From NCBI RefSeq assembly GCF_023158935.1, contig NZ_CP096120.1, positions 1,116,001-1,180,000 of the forward strand: DNA of 64,000 nt, in the 5' to 3' direction. This DNA is from Acinetobacter portensis. GTDB taxonomy: Bacteria; Pseudomonadota; Gammaproteobacteria; Pseudomonadales; Moraxellaceae. Shown here piece after piece: positions 29,374-39,836 of this stretch (within the stretch, counting starts at the first letter, position 1; every line of letters begins with the position of its first letter). The notes under the pieces were generated by a model that was given only the letters and a program-made list of their open reading frames with translations, was not told the DNA's origin and did not search any database. The position numbers and the translations under genes are program-made.

Positions 29374-29429
29374 CGGATTATACAGCCTGTAACAAAAGTT
29401 AAAGGCAAGGAGTCACAACCGAAGTTGTG
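29374..29429 (-). promoter_or_regulatory. rpsF leader with a UUCG-tetraloop hairpin and a CCG near the ribosome site
   Basis: In the rpsF 5' leader, CACAAC-UUCG-GUUGUG forms a perfect 6-bp stem with a stable UUCG loop (29414-29429). Closer to the gene, a CCG triplet (29376-29374) lies just upstream of the AAGGAG site. In other bacteria S6:S18 represses its own operon by binding a bulged CCG in the leader; whether this CCG sits in such a bulge needs folding. The hairpin is seen; the autoregulatory role is inferred. Confidence 0.45.
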
Positions 29430-29571
29430 TCGCAAAAAAATGCGAAGCGTGATTTTAGTGCTTTTAAGTGGAAATTACAAGGAATTGCGTGAAATAAACT
29501 ACAAATGCAATTAGGAAAATTAATATTGAGTGGAAGATATAGTTTTTATATTTAAAAATGGAAAACTCTAA

Positions 29572-29600
29572 TAAAAGATAGAGGAGAGCTCTATCTTTTA
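29572..29600 (-). terminator. Terminator overlapping the cyoE stop codon
   Basis: TAAAAGATAGAG pairs perfectly with CTCTATCTTTTA around a GAGAG loop. The stem includes the cyoE stop codon itself, so transcription of the cyo operon ends within a few bases of the last codon. Confidence 0.85.
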
Positions 29601-30476
29601 AAAAAGTACAAAATTTGTAGTTGGTGTAATTGAAGTAAAGCTAAAGCTAATACTTAAAACAGTAATTAAAATAACCGAAAATAGGAAAAAGCGTTTTGCC
29701 CATAATTGATCATTTTGTGCTTTGAAGCCAATAACCGCAATATACAACCAGTAAATGCAAAGTGCATTTAATATTACAAAGTAAATCCAATTTGCATAGC
29801 CAAATACAAAGATAAGATTCATTGCAATTGTAAACAATACGACATAAATCAAAGATTCGATTTTTGTGCGTAAGATTGTGCGTGCTACAGGTAAAATTGG
29901 AATACCTGCATTTTTGTAGTCATCAAAACGGTAAATTGCAATTCCCCATGAATGAGGCATTTGCCAGAGTGCATATCCTATAAATAGAATTAAGGCACCA
30001 ACGTCAAATTGTGCTACAACAGCCGTATAGCCTATAACAGGAGGGCTTGCACCAGAAATACTTCCAACTACAGTTTGATGAATTGTCGTTCTTTTTGTCC
30101 AAAGACTGTAAAAACATACATAAACTACAAAACCAATAACAGCAAATAAAAAGGCATAGGCATTTACAGCAAACCATAAAATGCTAAAACCAAATAGACC
30201 TAAAGCAAAGGCAAACGCGAGTGCGACAGGAACAGAAATGGCTTTAATGACAAGCGCACGATTTTGAGTGCGTTGCATTTTTTGATCTATGTCTTGATCA
30301 ATAACGTTATTGATCACACATCCAGAGGCAACAACAAGTGTTGTACCAATGAGGGTGATGAGTAGGAGAAGGAAATCTACAGAACCTTGGGCGGCTAAAA
30401 AGAAGCCGCCCAAAGTGGTAACGAAGTTACCAAAGAGAATTCCTGGCTTAGTCAGGAATAAATACTTTTTCAGCAT
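29598..30476 (-). CDS. cyoE: Protoheme IX farnesyltransferase (heme O synthase)
   Basis: Membrane prenyltransferase that adds farnesyl to heme B, making the heme O used by cytochrome bo3. 292 residues with about eight to nine transmembrane helices. The first Asp-rich site is NNVIDQDIDQKMQRTQNR and the second region includes FIGYALWQMPHSWGIAIYRFDDYKNAGIP. Last gene of cyoABCDE, 10 bp after cyoD. Confidence 0.95.
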   Translation of the reverse strand: MLKKYLFLTKPGILFGNFVTTLGGFFLAAQGSVDFLLLLITLIGTTLVVASGCVINNVIDQDIDQKMQRTQNRALVIKAISVPVALAFAFALGLFGFSILWFAVNAYAFLFAVIGFVVYVCFYSLWTKRTTIHQTVVGSISGASPPVIGYTAVVAQFDVGALILFIGYALWQMPHSWGIAIYRFDDYKNAGIPILPVARTILRTKIESLIYVVLFTIAMNLIFVFGYANWIYFVILNALCIYWLYIAVIGFKAQNDQLWAKRFFLFSVILITVLSISFSFTSITPTTNFVLF

Positions 30477-30486
30477 GACGACCAGT

Positions 30487-30813
30487 TTAGATCATCATGT
30501 TGAGGTGTAAGTAGTTCATGATCCATACAGAACCAATTAAAAGCACGGCGATACAAACAATTGTATAAACAAATGCAATTACGTTCCAACGTTGCTCTGA
30601 AGATGAGTTCATGTGCAAGAAGTAAACTAATTGAATCAGTACTTGTGCAATAGCAGTAATTGCAATAACGGCAACCAATAAACCACGGCTAAATCCGCCA
30701 GCCATTACCATACCAAAAGGAATAATGGTAAGGATAACTGAAAGAATAAAACCAATTGTATATTGCTTAACGTTACCGTGTGCAGCACCTGCAGCGTTAT
30801 GTTCGTGACTCAT
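30487..30813 (-). CDS. cyoD: Cytochrome bo3 ubiquinol oxidase subunit IV
   Basis: Small accessory subunit, about 108 residues and three transmembrane helices. The start at 30813 ([14 protein letters not shown]) overlaps the cyoC stop as TAATG; longer in-frame readings lie inside cyoC. The conserved core VLIQLVYFLHMNSSSEQRWN is present. Confidence 0.94.
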   Translation of the reverse strand: MSHEHNAAGAAHGNVKQYTIGFILSVILTIIPFGMVMAGGFSRGLLVAVIAITAIAQVLIQLVYFLHMNSSSEQRWNVIAFVYTIVCIAVLLIGSVWIMNYLHLNMMI

Positions 30814-31433
30814 TATAGTACTCCTAATAAGTAAACTACGCTGAATACACAAATCCAAACGATATCAAGGAAATGCCAGAATAAGCTTAGGCAAGCAAGA
30901 CGACGAGTGTTTGCAAGTGTCAAACCATATTTCTTGATTTGAACCATTAACACGATCATCCAAACTAAACCTGAGGTTACGTGGATACCATGCGTACCTA
31001 CCAGCGTAAAGAACGCAGATAAGAATGCAGAAGTGCTTGGACCATGACCAGCGTGAACTAAATGCTGAAATTCATAAAGTTCCATACCGATGAAGATAGC
31101 ACCAAATACCCAAGTTACAGCTAACCAAGTTAATACTTTAGCAACGTCTTTTTTGTATGCTGCAAGAACAGCAAAACCAAACGTTACTGAAGAGATTAAA
31201 AGAGCAAAAGTTTCAGTTAAAACGAAGCTTAAAGAATCGCCAAACAAATCTTTTGCGCTTGGAGTGCCAACAGGGATATGGCTACTTAAAACAGCGAATG
31301 CAATGAAGAGTGTTCCGAAAAGGATCAAGTCACTCATCAAGTATGTCCAAAAACCAAAGACAGTGATGTCTGTATCATCGTGGTGATGATGCTCATCGTG
31401 TCCGTGATTTTCGTGATGAAGTACGTCAGCCAT
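30813..31433 (-). CDS. cyoC: Cytochrome bo3 ubiquinol oxidase subunit III
   Basis: 206 residues with five transmembrane segments, heme-copper oxidase subunit III family. The histidine-rich N-terminus ([15 protein letters not shown]) is short and cytoplasmic. [20 protein letters not shown] and the late [18 protein letters not shown] match the family. It lies 4 bp after cyoB and overlaps cyoD by one base. Confidence 0.95.
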   Translation of the reverse strand: MADVLHHENHGHDEHHHHDDTDITVFGFWTYLMSDLILFGTLFIAFAVLSSHIPVGTPSAKDLFGDSLSFVLTETFALLISSVTFGFAVLAAYKKDVAKVLTWLAVTWVFGAIFIGMELYEFQHLVHAGHGPSTSAFLSAFFTLVGTHGIHVTSGLVWMIVLMVQIKKYGLTLANTRRLACLSLFWHFLDIVWICVFSVVYLLGVL

Positions 31434-31437
31434 TGTC

Positions 31438-33426
31438 TTAGTCCTTCTTCAAATGTTTTTCAAGAATCGCATAGCGTTCGTTTTCAATACGTTCAACTTC
31501 AGCAGCAGGAACGTAGTAGTCAACTTTCTTCGTGAATGAAGAAACAATGAAACTCACGATTGCAGCAACGAAGGAAACAATAGCTAACCACCAAATGTGC
31601 CAGATTAAAGCAAAGCCCATTAATGTGATGATTAGACCAATAACAATACCAGCGGCACGGTTAGTTGGCATATGAATGTCTTCGTATTGAGTTGGTTTAA
31701 CGTATGCAACACCGTTTTCTTTGTCAGTCCAGAAAGTATCAATACCATTGATTTTTGGAAGGTGAGCAAAGTTATAGAACGGAGCAGGAGAAGAAGTAGC
31801 CCATTCAAGCGTACGACCATCCCAAGCATCGCCTGTATAGTCGATACGTTGATTGCGTTGTAAGAAACCAACAACAATTTGCATAACGAAGCACAGAATA
31901 CCAATTAAGATTAGTACTGAACCAAATAAAGCGATAGCTAAGTACGGATCCCATTCAGGGTTGTCATATGTATTCAAACGACGAGTCATACCCATGAAAC
32001 CAAGGATATAAAGTGGCATGAATGCAAAGTAGAAACCGAAGAACCAGAACCAGAAAGATGCTTTACCCCAAGTTTCATTTAATCTCCAACCAAACATTTT
32101 TGGCCAGTAGAAAATGATACCCGCGAACATAGCGAACACAACACCACCAATAATTACGTTATGGAAGTGAGCGATAAGGAATAAAGAGTTGTGTACAAGG
32201 AAGTCCGCAGGCGGAACAGCCATTAATACACCAGTCAAACCACCGATACCGAAAGTCACAAGGAAGCCAAGTGTCCAAAGCATTGGTGTTGTATACGTAA
32301 TACGACCCTTATACATTGTGAATAACCAAGAGAAGATTTTCACACCTGTAGGAATCGCAATGACCATAGTCATGATACCGAAGAACGCGTTAACGTTGGC
32401 ACCAGCACCCATAGTAAAGAAATGGTGAACCCATACCACGAACGCAAGAATTGTAATCGCGATCGTTGCATACACCATTGATTTGTATCCAAACAAAGTC
32501 TTGCGACAGAATGTAGATACAACTTCTGAGTAAATACCAAAAGCAGGTAATACTAAGATATAAACTTCTGGGTGACCCCAAGTCCAAATCAAGTTCACGT
32601 ACAACATTGGGCTACCGCCTAAGTCGTTTGTGAAGAAGTGGAAATCGAAGTAACGGTCAAGCGTTAACATTGCAATTGTTGCAGTTAACACAGGGAATGA
32701 TGCAATGATTAACACAGCAGTACATAAAGATGTCCACGTGAAAATCGGCATATCCATAAGACCCATGCCAGGCGCACGCATTTTGATAATGGTAACAAAG
32801 AAGTTAACACCAGTTAACAACGTACCAAGACCAGAAACCTGTAATGCCCAGATGTAGTAGTCCATACCTACGCCAGGAGAGTACTCGATACCTGACAATG
32901 GAGGATAAGCCATCCAACCAGTTGCAGCGAACTCACCAAGAGCAAGAGACACCATCATTAAGCCAGCAGCACCGGCGAATAACCAGAAGCTTAAAGAGTT
33001 TAATAATGGGAATGCAACGTCACGAGCACCAATTTGAAGTGGTACCGAGATGTTCATTAGACCAACAACAAGACCCATTGCAACGAAGAAAATCATGATC
33101 ACGCCATGAGCTGTGAAGATTTGATCGTAATGTTCTGGGTGTAAATAACCTTCACCACCACCTTTTGCAAGGAATAGTTGAAGACGCATCATAATCGCAT
33201 CAGCAAAGCCACGAAGTAGCATGATGATAGATACGAAAAGATACATGATACCGATTTTTTTATGATCTACAGATGTGAACCATTCGTTCCACAAGTAAGA
33301 CCATTTTTTGAAATAAGTAATACCGCCAACTACAGCAATACCACCTAAAATCATTAATGCAACTGTCACCAACACGATTGGATCGTGTGGAATTGCATCA
33401 GGACCTAACTTACCTAATAAGCTCAT
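31438..33426 (-). CDS. cyoB: Cytochrome bo3 ubiquinol oxidase subunit I
   Basis: Catalytic subunit with low-spin heme B, high-spin heme O and CuB; reduces oxygen to water and pumps protons. 662 residues with about fifteen transmembrane helices. The CuB ligand and cross-linked His-Tyr pair are in [27 protein letters not shown] supplies two further CuB histidines, and [12 protein letters not shown] contains heme ligands. The Q-site region follows the Asp/Arg pattern near the N-terminus ([14 protein letters not shown]). Confidence 0.97.
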   Translation of the reverse strand: MSLLGKLGPDAIPHDPIVLVTVALMILGGIAVVGGITYFKKWSYLWNEWFTSVDHKKIGIMYLFVSIIMLLRGFADAIMMRLQLFLAKGGGEGYLHPEHYDQIFTAHGVIMIFFVAMGLVVGLMNISVPLQIGARDVAFPLLNSLSFWLFAGAAGLMMVSLALGEFAATGWMAYPPLSGIEYSPGVGMDYYIWALQVSGLGTLLTGVNFFVTIIKMRAPGMGLMDMPIFTWTSLCTAVLIIASFPVLTATIAMLTLDRYFDFHFFTNDLGGSPMLYVNLIWTWGHPEVYILVLPAFGIYSEVVSTFCRKTLFGYKSMVYATIAITILAFVVWVHHFFTMGAGANVNAFFGIMTMVIAIPTGVKIFSWLFTMYKGRITYTTPMLWTLGFLVTFGIGGLTGVLMAVPPADFLVHNSLFLIAHFHNVIIGGVVFAMFAGIIFYWPKMFGWRLNETWGKASFWFWFFGFYFAFMPLYILGFMGMTRRLNTYDNPEWDPYLAIALFGSVLILIGILCFVMQIVVGFLQRNQRIDYTGDAWDGRTLEWATSSPAPFYNFAHLPKINGIDTFWTDKENGVAYVKPTQYEDIHMPTNRAAGIVIGLIITLMGFALIWHIWWLAIVSFVAAIVSFIVSSFTKKVDYYVPAAEVERIENERYAILEKHLKKD

Positions 33427-33429
33427 GTG

Positions 33430-34470
33430 TTATTCCCCTTGAGAAGCAGTTGCATGTGCTTCAGAAGCTGAATGATCAGCGCCATGGTAGTTTGACATAT
33501 AAGTATTGATCACAGATTCAAACAAACCTTGCTCAACAGAAGAATAGTAAGTCACAGGGTGTGGCTTAGTCGGATAAGGACCTTCTGCTTTAGCAGTCGC
33601 AGCAAGTTTCTTCTCTAAGTCAGTTCTTGCAGTTTCATTCATCACTTTGATTTGGTGCGCAGAGCGGTTACCGTCACGTAAAGTAGCAAATTCAGCTTTG
33701 TCTAAAACAGTTTTTTGAACTGCTTCTGGATTTACTGAATTACCTTTACCTGCTTTAACACTTGCAACCCATTCAGCAAATTGAGCATCAGTCACAGCAT
33801 GTGCACGGAAGCGCATTTGTGAGAAGCCATAGCCAGAATAGTTAGAAGAGAAACCACGATATCCTTCAGCAGGACTTGTTTCATCTGATAATAAATGAAG
33901 ATGAGTCTGCATGCCCGCCATTGCGTAGATTTGACCACTTAGCGCAGGAATGAAGAAAGAGTTCATTGTAAAGTTAGATGTTAAACGAAGGTTTACAGGA
34001 GTTTTTTCCGGGAAACGTAATTCGTTTACAGTCGCAATGCTTTGCTCTGGATAGATGAAGATCCATTTGAATTGTTCTGCAATAACTTGAACAGTTAATG
34101 GCGCTTTATCAGATTCAAGTGGTTTGTATGGATCGTACTTGTGTGAACCAACCCAAGTTAGAACCGCTAGAATACCAATAATAATCACAGGAATACCCCA
34201 AACTACAATTTCAATTGCAGTAGAGTGTGCCCATGTAGGTTTATAGTCTGCATCTTTATTTGACGCGCGATATTTCCAACCAAACCACAAAGCCATAATG
34301 ATTGATGGGATTACCACCAATAACATTAGGTAAATCGCAGTCATCATCAGGCTACTTTGACCTGCTGCTACTGGACCTTTTGAGTTTAGAAGTACTAGAT
34401 CACCACCGCAACCTGTTAACAGTGCGGCCATCATTGATAAAGACAATACAGCTAATGTCGTTTGTCTCAT
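33430..34470 (-). CDS. cyoA: Cytochrome bo3 ubiquinol oxidase subunit II
   Basis: 346 residues, slightly longer than the enteric subunit. It begins with a lipoprotein signal (LLTGCGGDL), then has two transmembrane helices and a periplasmic cupredoxin-like domain without the copper ligands, as expected for a quinol oxidase (QVIAEQFKWIFIYPEQ, TSNFTMNSFFIPALSGQIYAM in parts). The C-terminal tail is His/Ala/Glu-rich. First gene of cyoABCDE. Confidence 0.95.
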   Translation of the reverse strand: MRQTTLAVLSLSMMAALLTGCGGDLVLLNSKGPVAAGQSSLMMTAIYLMLLVVIPSIIMALWFGWKYRASNKDADYKPTWAHSTAIEIVVWGIPVIIIGILAVLTWVGSHKYDPYKPLESDKAPLTVQVIAEQFKWIFIYPEQSIATVNELRFPEKTPVNLRLTSNFTMNSFFIPALSGQIYAMAGMQTHLHLLSDETSPAEGYRGFSSNYSGYGFSQMRFRAHAVTDAQFAEWVASVKAGKGNSVNPEAVQKTVLDKAEFATLRDGNRSAHQIKVMNETARTDLEKKLAATAKAEGPYPTKPHPVTYYSSVEQGLFESVINTYMSNYHGADHSASEAHATASQGE

Positions 34471-34776
34471 TTTACAACCTCGGTGAAGAGTCCCATTCCC
34501 TAATTAAATATGGGATAGCGATTAAAGTGTCTGATGTATTCAAGCCTTAATGTTCAAATTAAACTAAAAATACTTTAAATCATTGGACACCGCTACGTTG
34601 TAGGGCATTATGCCTTATATCTATGAACTAAGCTATATCTAAAGGTGCTTTAAATGACTGTAATAAAAACCAATTTTGTTAGTCGGAATTAATTATATTT
34701 ATAAATTTTTATTTGAAATATCAAGGCAATGAAGGGTAACAAGGACATTATTATGCCCTTGTGTGTTTTCGGTAAC
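34471..34776. other. Region upstream of cyoA, no gene
   Basis: About 306 bp, presumably the cyo promoter region on the minus strand. Near the left end, ACAAGG and CCTTGT (about 34739-34762) form an imperfect hairpin that may end the adjacent RDD gene, but it lacks a good T-tract on that strand. No coding frame is supported. Confidence 0.45.
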
Positions 34777-35553
34777 TTATTGCTTTACGACTTTGGTTTT
34801 AGCGAGTTTGTCATGCAAAGTTTGACGATTTTTGTTGAAACTAAACGCATAGTCGATAATAGAGAAGAACGGTAGTAAATAAAACGTTGGTAAAATAAAC
34901 AAAACACTGCGTAAAGTGAATCCACGCATTAATGAAACCTTTTCATTTGAGTTTACATCTACAATTTTAATCTTTGCTAAACGCTTACCAATACTTTGAC
35001 CATGTTTAGCCAATAAAATTGCTTGAATTGCGAGCATGCTAACAATGTAAATACCAACAGCAATCCAAGCTTCATTTGGAATGAGTTGAAATAATTCAGA
35101 TTGAACTCTGAGTGCTTGTTCTGAAGTTGTAGCGGCCTGCATTTTCTGCTGAATTTCAGTGAGCGCAGTGAACTGAGTTTGGTTTAAGAAAAATGAAGGG
35201 ATAACTGCAGCAGGAATCCAAAGTAGAATATCTAAGCCTTTAGCCAATGCACGTGAACCAATTGATGCAAGTTCAGGCTCAATTTTTTTATTCACGCTAA
35301 TATTGTGAATACTTGGGTTTTGATAAGTTTGTTGTGTTTTATCAAAATTTGGTACAGATGGTGGTGCTATATAACCAGCAGGTTCGTACACAAGTTTACC
35401 TTGTGTGAGTTCGCCCAATGCTTTCCATTCAACCATACCTTCGTGCCAAGCTAAATCCGTAAGTAGAATTTGTTGGCTCGTGAGCATTTGATTAATTTGT
35501 TCAACAGTATATGGACCAGCTTGTTGATTATTTCGTGCCAAATAAATCTGCAT
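34777..35553 (-). CDS. GYF_2-domain and RDD-family membrane protein
   Basis: 258 residues. The N-terminal 50 or so form a GYF_2 (DUF4339) domain (MQIYLARNNQQAGPYTVEQI ... DLAWHEGMVEWKALGEL). After a linker, an RDD membrane domain (about residues 92-258) has ASIGSRALAKGLDILLW, HGQSIGKRLAKIKIV and the terminal QTLHDKLAKTKVV that define the family. RDD proteins are often said to be transport-related, but the function is unproven; GYF_2 suggests protein binding. Gene pair context with ppsA appears coincidental. Confidence 0.85.
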   Translation of the reverse strand: MQIYLARNNQQAGPYTVEQINQMLTSQQILLTDLAWHEGMVEWKALGELTQGKLVYEPAGYIAPPSVPNFDKTQQTYQNPSIHNISVNKKIEPELASIGSRALAKGLDILLWIPAAVIPSFFLNQTQFTALTEIQQKMQAATTSEQALRVQSELFQLIPNEAWIAVGIYIVSMLAIQAILLAKHGQSIGKRLAKIKIVDVNSNEKVSLMRGFTLRSVLFILPTFYLLPFFSIIDYAFSFNKNRQTLHDKLAKTKVVKQ

Positions 35554-35591
35554 AAATTTTAAATCTCAAAAACGTGCTAAGAGTATAAATG

Positions 35592-35619
35592 AAAAAAGAC
35601 CCTAATTAGGGTCTTTTTT
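35592..35619 (-). terminator. Terminator of ppsA
   Basis: AAAAAAGACCCTAA / TTAGGGTCTTTTTT is a near-continuous palindrome 13 bp after the ppsA stop, with T runs on both strands. Confidence 0.92.
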
Positions 35620-35631
35620 TAACACAGATTC

Positions 35632-38013
35632 TTATGCTTGTTGAGCTTTTTCTTTCTCAGATAAGAAGAACCAAGTTTCAAGCACTGAGTCTGGGTTTAA
35701 AGAAACAGAGTCAATACCTTGTTCCATTAACCATTTTGCTAGATCAGGATGGTCTGATGGGCCTTGACCACAAATACCTACGTATTTTCCAGCTTTACGA
35801 CATGCTTGAATAGCCATAGAAAGAAGTACTTTCACAGCAGCATCACGCTCATCAAATAGGTGAGAAACAATACCTGAGTCACGGTCTAAACCAAGAGTTA
35901 ATTGAGTTAAGTCGTTTGAACCGATAGAGAAACCATCGAAGTGTTCAAGGAATTGTTCAGCCAATAATGCGTTCGTTGGAAGCTCACACATCATGATCAC
36001 TTTAAGACCATTTTCGCCACGTTTTAAGCCATTAAGTGCTAATAACTCAATTACGCGTTTAGCTTCAGCAACTGTGCGTACGAAAGGAATCATGATTTGG
36101 ATGTTTGTAAGACCCATTTCATCACGTGCTTTTTTCAATGCACGGCATTCAAGTTCGAAGCAGTCACGGAAGTTATCTGAAACGTAGCGGCTAGCACCAC
36201 GGAAACCAAGCATTGGGTTTTCTTCTTCAGGTTCGTATAACTTACCGCCAATTAAGTTTGCGTATTCGTTTGACTTAAAGTCAGACATACGAACAATTAC
36301 TGGTTTATCAGCAAATGCAGCAGCAAGCGTTGAAATACCTTCTACTAATTTCTCTACATAGAAATCGATAGGAGACGAGTAACCCGCAGTACGCGCCATT
36401 ACGGCAGCACGAGTTTCGCGAGGTAAGCTTTCAATGTTTAGTAATGCTTTAGGATGCACACCAATCATACGGTTGATAATGAACTCTAAACGAGCAAGAC
36501 CAATACCTGCGTTTGGAATTTGAGCAAATGAGAATGCGCGATCTGGGTTGCCAACGTTCATCATTACTTTGAATGGAAGAGGTGGCATAGATTCAACAGA
36601 GTTGCGTTGAATTTCGAAGTCTAAAGCGCCTTCGTAAATAAAGCCTGTATCACCTTCAGCACATGAAACTGTAACTTCTTGACCATCTGTCAAAATTTCA
36701 GTTGCATTGCCACAACCAACAATTGCAGGAACGCCAAGTTCACGTGCAATAATTGCAGCATGACAAGTACGACCACCACGGTTTGTGATAATCGCAGCAG
36801 CGCGTTTCATTACTGGTTCCCAATCTGGATCTGTCATGTCAGATACAAGAACGTCACCGTCTTGTACTTTATCCATTTCTTTAATGTCAGTAACAATGCG
36901 AACTTTACCAGAACCGATACGTTGACCAATTGAACGACCTTCACAAAGAACAGTACCTTTTTGTTTTAATAGGTAGCGTTCCATTGTGCCGACATTTTCA
37001 CGGCTTTTTACAGTTTCAGGACGTGCTTGAACGATGTAGATTTCACCGTCATCGCCATCTTTAGCCCATTCGATGTCCATTGGAGCACCGTAATGGTTTT
37101 CGATAATAAGAGCTTGCTTAGCAAGTTCTTGTAGTTCGTGGTCATTTAACGCAAATTGTTGACGATCTGCTTTTTCAACATCAACGATAGAAACTGATTT
37201 GCCTGCAGAAGCATCATCGCTATAAATCATCTTTTGGTGTTTAGAACCCAAATTACGACGAAGAATTGCGTGTTTACCTGCATTTAAAAGCGGTTTAGAA
37301 ATATAGAATTCGTCAGGGTTAACTGCACCTTGAACAACCATTTCACCCAAACCGTAAGAAGCTGTAATAAATACAGCATCACGGAAACCAGATTCAGTAT
37401 CTAGTGTAAACATTACACCAGCAGCACCAGTTTCAGAGCGAACCATACGCTGAATACCCGCAGACAATGCAACAACATCGTGTGCAAAGTTTTGGTGTAC
37501 ACGGTAAGAAATAGCGCGATCGTTATATAACGATGCGAAAACTTCTTTAATTGCGATAAGTACGTTGTCGATACCGCGAATGTTTAGGAATGTTTCTTGC
37601 TGACCTGCAAACGATGCATCTGGTAAATCTTCCGCTGTTGCAGAAGAGCGTACCGCAACTGCAATGTCAGGATTACCATTTGAAAGCGCTTCAAAGGCAG
37701 TACGAACTTCTTTTTCAAGTTCAGCTGTCAGAGGAGTGTCGACAATCCATTGACGAATTTTTGCGCCTGTTTCTGCAAGAGCAATTACATCCTCAACATT
37801 GAGTGCTGCAAGCTCTGCATTAATTTTAGCGTTTAGGCCACTTTGCTCGAGAAATTCACGATACGCCGAAGCTGTAGTTGCAAAACCACCAGGGACAGAT
37901 ACACCAGCGTTAGATAGGTGGCTGATCATTTCGCCTAATGATGAGTTTTTCCCACCAACTAGCTCAACGTCATGTTTCCCTAATTTTTCTAGACCAATTA
38001 CGCGCGCTTCCAA
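35632..38013 (-). CDS. ppsA: Phosphoenolpyruvate synthase
   Basis: Makes PEP from pyruvate and ATP for gluconeogenesis. 793 residues, standard length. The N-terminal ATP-binding domain begins with [19 protein letters not shown] and has [21 protein letters not shown]. The central swivelling domain holds the phosphorylated His in [21 protein letters not shown]; the adjacent Thr of that motif is the regulatory target of PpsR-type proteins. The C-terminal PEP domain includes [17 protein letters not shown] and [16 protein letters not shown]. It is divergent from ppsR across 153 bp. Confidence 0.97.
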   Translation of the reverse strand: MEARVIGLEKLGKHDVELVGGKNSSLGEMISHLSNAGVSVPGGFATTASAYREFLEQSGLNAKINAELAALNVEDVIALAETGAKIRQWIVDTPLTAELEKEVRTAFEALSNGNPDIAVAVRSSATAEDLPDASFAGQQETFLNIRGIDNVLIAIKEVFASLYNDRAISYRVHQNFAHDVVALSAGIQRMVRSETGAAGVMFTLDTESGFRDAVFITASYGLGEMVVQGAVNPDEFYISKPLLNAGKHAILRRNLGSKHQKMIYSDDASAGKSVSIVDVEKADRQQFALNDHELQELAKQALIIENHYGAPMDIEWAKDGDDGEIYIVQARPETVKSRENVGTMERYLLKQKGTVLCEGRSIGQRIGSGKVRIVTDIKEMDKVQDGDVLVSDMTDPDWEPVMKRAAAIITNRGGRTCHAAIIARELGVPAIVGCGNATEILTDGQEVTVSCAEGDTGFIYEGALDFEIQRNSVESMPPLPFKVMMNVGNPDRAFSFAQIPNAGIGLARLEFIINRMIGVHPKALLNIESLPRETRAAVMARTAGYSSPIDFYVEKLVEGISTLAAAFADKPVIVRMSDFKSNEYANLIGGKLYEPEEENPMLGFRGASRYVSDNFRDCFELECRALKKARDEMGLTNIQIMIPFVRTVAEAKRVIELLALNGLKRGENGLKVIMMCELPTNALLAEQFLEHFDGFSIGSNDLTQLTLGLDRDSGIVSHLFDERDAAVKVLLSMAIQACRKAGKYVGICGQGPSDHPDLAKWLMEQGIDSVSLNPDSVLETWFFLSEKEKAQQA

Positions 38014-38166
38014 AGTTGTTACTCCACTTTTGCAGTATTAATCACTATCTTGGCATGAGATTATAACAAAATACTTAGTAATTTGGTTGAACTAAGCTAC
38101 AGTCATGTAAGATGGCTTACTATAAAGATTTAATAGCACTAAGACAAATGTTTCGGGAGAATTTTA

Positions 38167-39003
38167 ATGTCGGAAGAAAAAAAAATTAAGCGTAGTGTTT
38201 TCTTTGTTTCAGATGGTACAGCAATTACCGCTGAAACACTTGGACACTCACTATTAGCGCAGTTTCCGCATGTTAATTTTGACATACATATTATTCCTTA
38301 TATTAGTTCAGAAGAATCGGCAACAAATGTCGTTGCTGAAATTAATGAATGTGCAAAAAGAGATGGTCAAAAGCCTTTGGTGTTCGATACATTAGTAGAC
38401 CCGTATGTTCGAGACATTATTAATACTGCAGATGCTATAAATCTTGATGTTTTTGAAGGTCTTATTAGTAAATTGTCTGATGAGTTAGGCACAGAACCTA
38501 CAACTTTAGTCGGGCAAACACATGCTGTAACAGATTCAGAGTCTTATAAATCTCGTATTGATGCTGTTCATTTTGCTTTAGATAACGATGATGGCGCTAG
38601 AACACGTCATTACGATAAGGCAGATTTGATTTTAATTGGGGTGTCTCGTTCGGGTAAAACACCAACATCAATTTACTTGTCATTACAATTTGGTATACGT
38701 GTAGCGAACTATCCTTTAACGGAAGAAGACCTCGATGACAACCGTTTACCAGCCGTTTTAAAAGAGCATAAACATAAGCTTTTTGGTTTAATGATTGATG
38801 CAGAGCGTTTGGTAGCAATACGTTCAGAGCGTAAGGCGAATAGTCGTTATGCAAGTTTCAGCCAATGCCAAATGGAACTTCGTGCAATTGAAGGCATTTA
38901 TATTTCAGAAGGTATTAAATATTTAAATGTATCTGAAATGTCTATTGAAGAAATTTCTACACGTGTGCTTCAGATGACTGGATTAAAACGTCGCATTAGT
39001 TAA
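38167..39003 (+). CDS. ppsR: PEP synthase regulatory protein (kinase / pyrophosphorylase)
   Basis: Bifunctional regulator that phosphorylates the active-site Thr of PpsA using ADP and reverses this with phosphate. 278 residues. RSVFFVSDGTAITAETLG at the N-terminus and the P-loop GVSRSGKT (residues 158-165) followed by PTSIYLS are family signatures (DUF299). Divergence from ppsA across a short shared promoter region fits its partner role. Confidence 0.94.
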   Translation: MSEEKKIKRSVFFVSDGTAITAETLGHSLLAQFPHVNFDIHIIPYISSEESATNVVAEINECAKRDGQKPLVFDTLVDPYVRDIINTADAINLDVFEGLISKLSDELGTEPTTLVGQTHAVTDSESYKSRIDAVHFALDNDDGARTRHYDKADLILIGVSRSGKTPTSIYLSLQFGIRVANYPLTEEDLDDNRLPAVLKEHKHKLFGLMIDAERLVAIRSERKANSRYASFSQCQMELRAIEGIYISEGIKYLNVSEMSIEEISTRVLQMTGLKRRIS

Positions 39004-39021
39004 AACAGTTGTTGTATTTAA

Positions 39022-39048
39022 AAAAAGAGCCAAGTATTGGCTCTTTTT
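39022..39048 (+). terminator. Terminator of ppsR
   Basis: AAAAAGAGCCAA pairs with TTGGCTCTTTTT around a GTA loop, 18 bp after the ppsR stop. Confidence 0.92.
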
Positions 39049-39114
39049 TATTAGAAATAATGAGTAAATAATCACAAAAAAATATAATAAAAATTGAGTT
39101 TTGCTCAGAAAATT

Positions 39115-39678
39115 TTAATTTTCATTAAAAGTAGTGATGATTAAATCGGCTGAAAAGCTTATACCGTCAATGCTTTGTATGTTTGATGATGAAATTTTTT
39201 GAATAGACCATGCGCTTAAAACACAATTTTCACGTTGTAAAGCAGCATAATAACTATCCGATTTTAGAAATACTTTAGGCAAATTGGCGCTATTAGGTGT
39301 AAGTAAATTTCTTAACCAAGGTGCTGTTACTTGAGATTCTAAAAAGCGTAATGACAATAATGTTTTAACTCTATTGTTAAATAAGCGACGATTTTTAATT
39401 AGAAGAGGGTGACTAATTAAGCGATTAATGCCTTTATCTGTTTTAGGTAAAATATAACGAGGTGTAATTTGAAAAACTTTTACATGATTTGCAGAGAGTG
39501 AAATATTTTCTAAATGTGAAACTGTATGTTGATCGGTGCCAATAATTGCAACATTCAGCTGGTCAAAACAGTAATTTACAATATCTTTAGATGAAATTAT
39601 TGGAGCTTGAAAGTCTAAAAAATCTTCCTGTTGGTTTTGAAAAGACGACAATATTTCTCGCTGACTTTTGTATGCCAT
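39115..39678 (-). CDS. Short protein related to part of flavin-containing / Baeyer-Villiger monooxygenases
   Basis: About 187 residues from ATG at 39678, preceded by AGGGGA; an in-frame ATG at 39813 would read through a terminator hairpin and is unlikely. LNVAIIGTDQHTVSHLEN, then VKVFQITPRYILPKTD, and later KVFLKSDSYYAALQRENC and FSADLIITTFNEN, run parallel to the NADPH-binding half of FMO/BVMO enzymes (typically VAVIGTGATA, FQRTPxWxLP, SNDYYPALxRPNV, DxIIxATGF). The FAD-binding N-terminal domain is missing, the Gly motif is altered, and the final ATGF is replaced. It is probably not a working monooxygenase, and may be a repurposed or decayed fragment. The relationship rests on motif order, by eye. 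Confidence 0.6.
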   Translation of the reverse strand: MAYKSQREILSSFQNQQEDFLDFQAPIISSKDIVNYCFDQLNVAIIGTDQHTVSHLENISLSANHVKVFQITPRYILPKTDKGINRLISHPLLIKNRRLFNNRVKTLLSLRFLESQVTAPWLRNLLTPNSANLPKVFLKSDSYYAALQRENCVLSAWSIQKISSSNIQSIDGISFSADLIITTFNEN

Positions 39679-39783
39679 GCCAATTCCCCTAGAATCATTA
39701 TTTTTTGAATTTTGGTTTTGATTAATATTTATACAATGATTTGACGCATTCGGAAATTCTTTTTTTTTAATAGGATATAAGCA

Positions 39784-39820
39784 TGAAAAAAACAAAGGCT
39801 TATGTTTTTTCATAAGCCTT
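39784..39820 (-). terminator. Terminator of the luciferase-like oxidoreductase gene
   Basis: AAGGCTTATG pairs perfectly with CATAAGCCTT around a 6-nt loop (39795-39820) and is followed on the minus strand by TGTTTTTTT. It lies 17 bp beyond the oxidoreductase stop and upstream of the FMO-like gene. Confidence 0.88.
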
Positions 39821-39836
39821 GTAGAGAAATGACGTT

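Noticed and set aside
39679..39813. Longer N-terminus for the FMO-like gene
   Set aside because: The extra 45 codons run through the terminator hairpin of the neighbouring gene and lack a ribosome site, while the 39678 start has a strong one.
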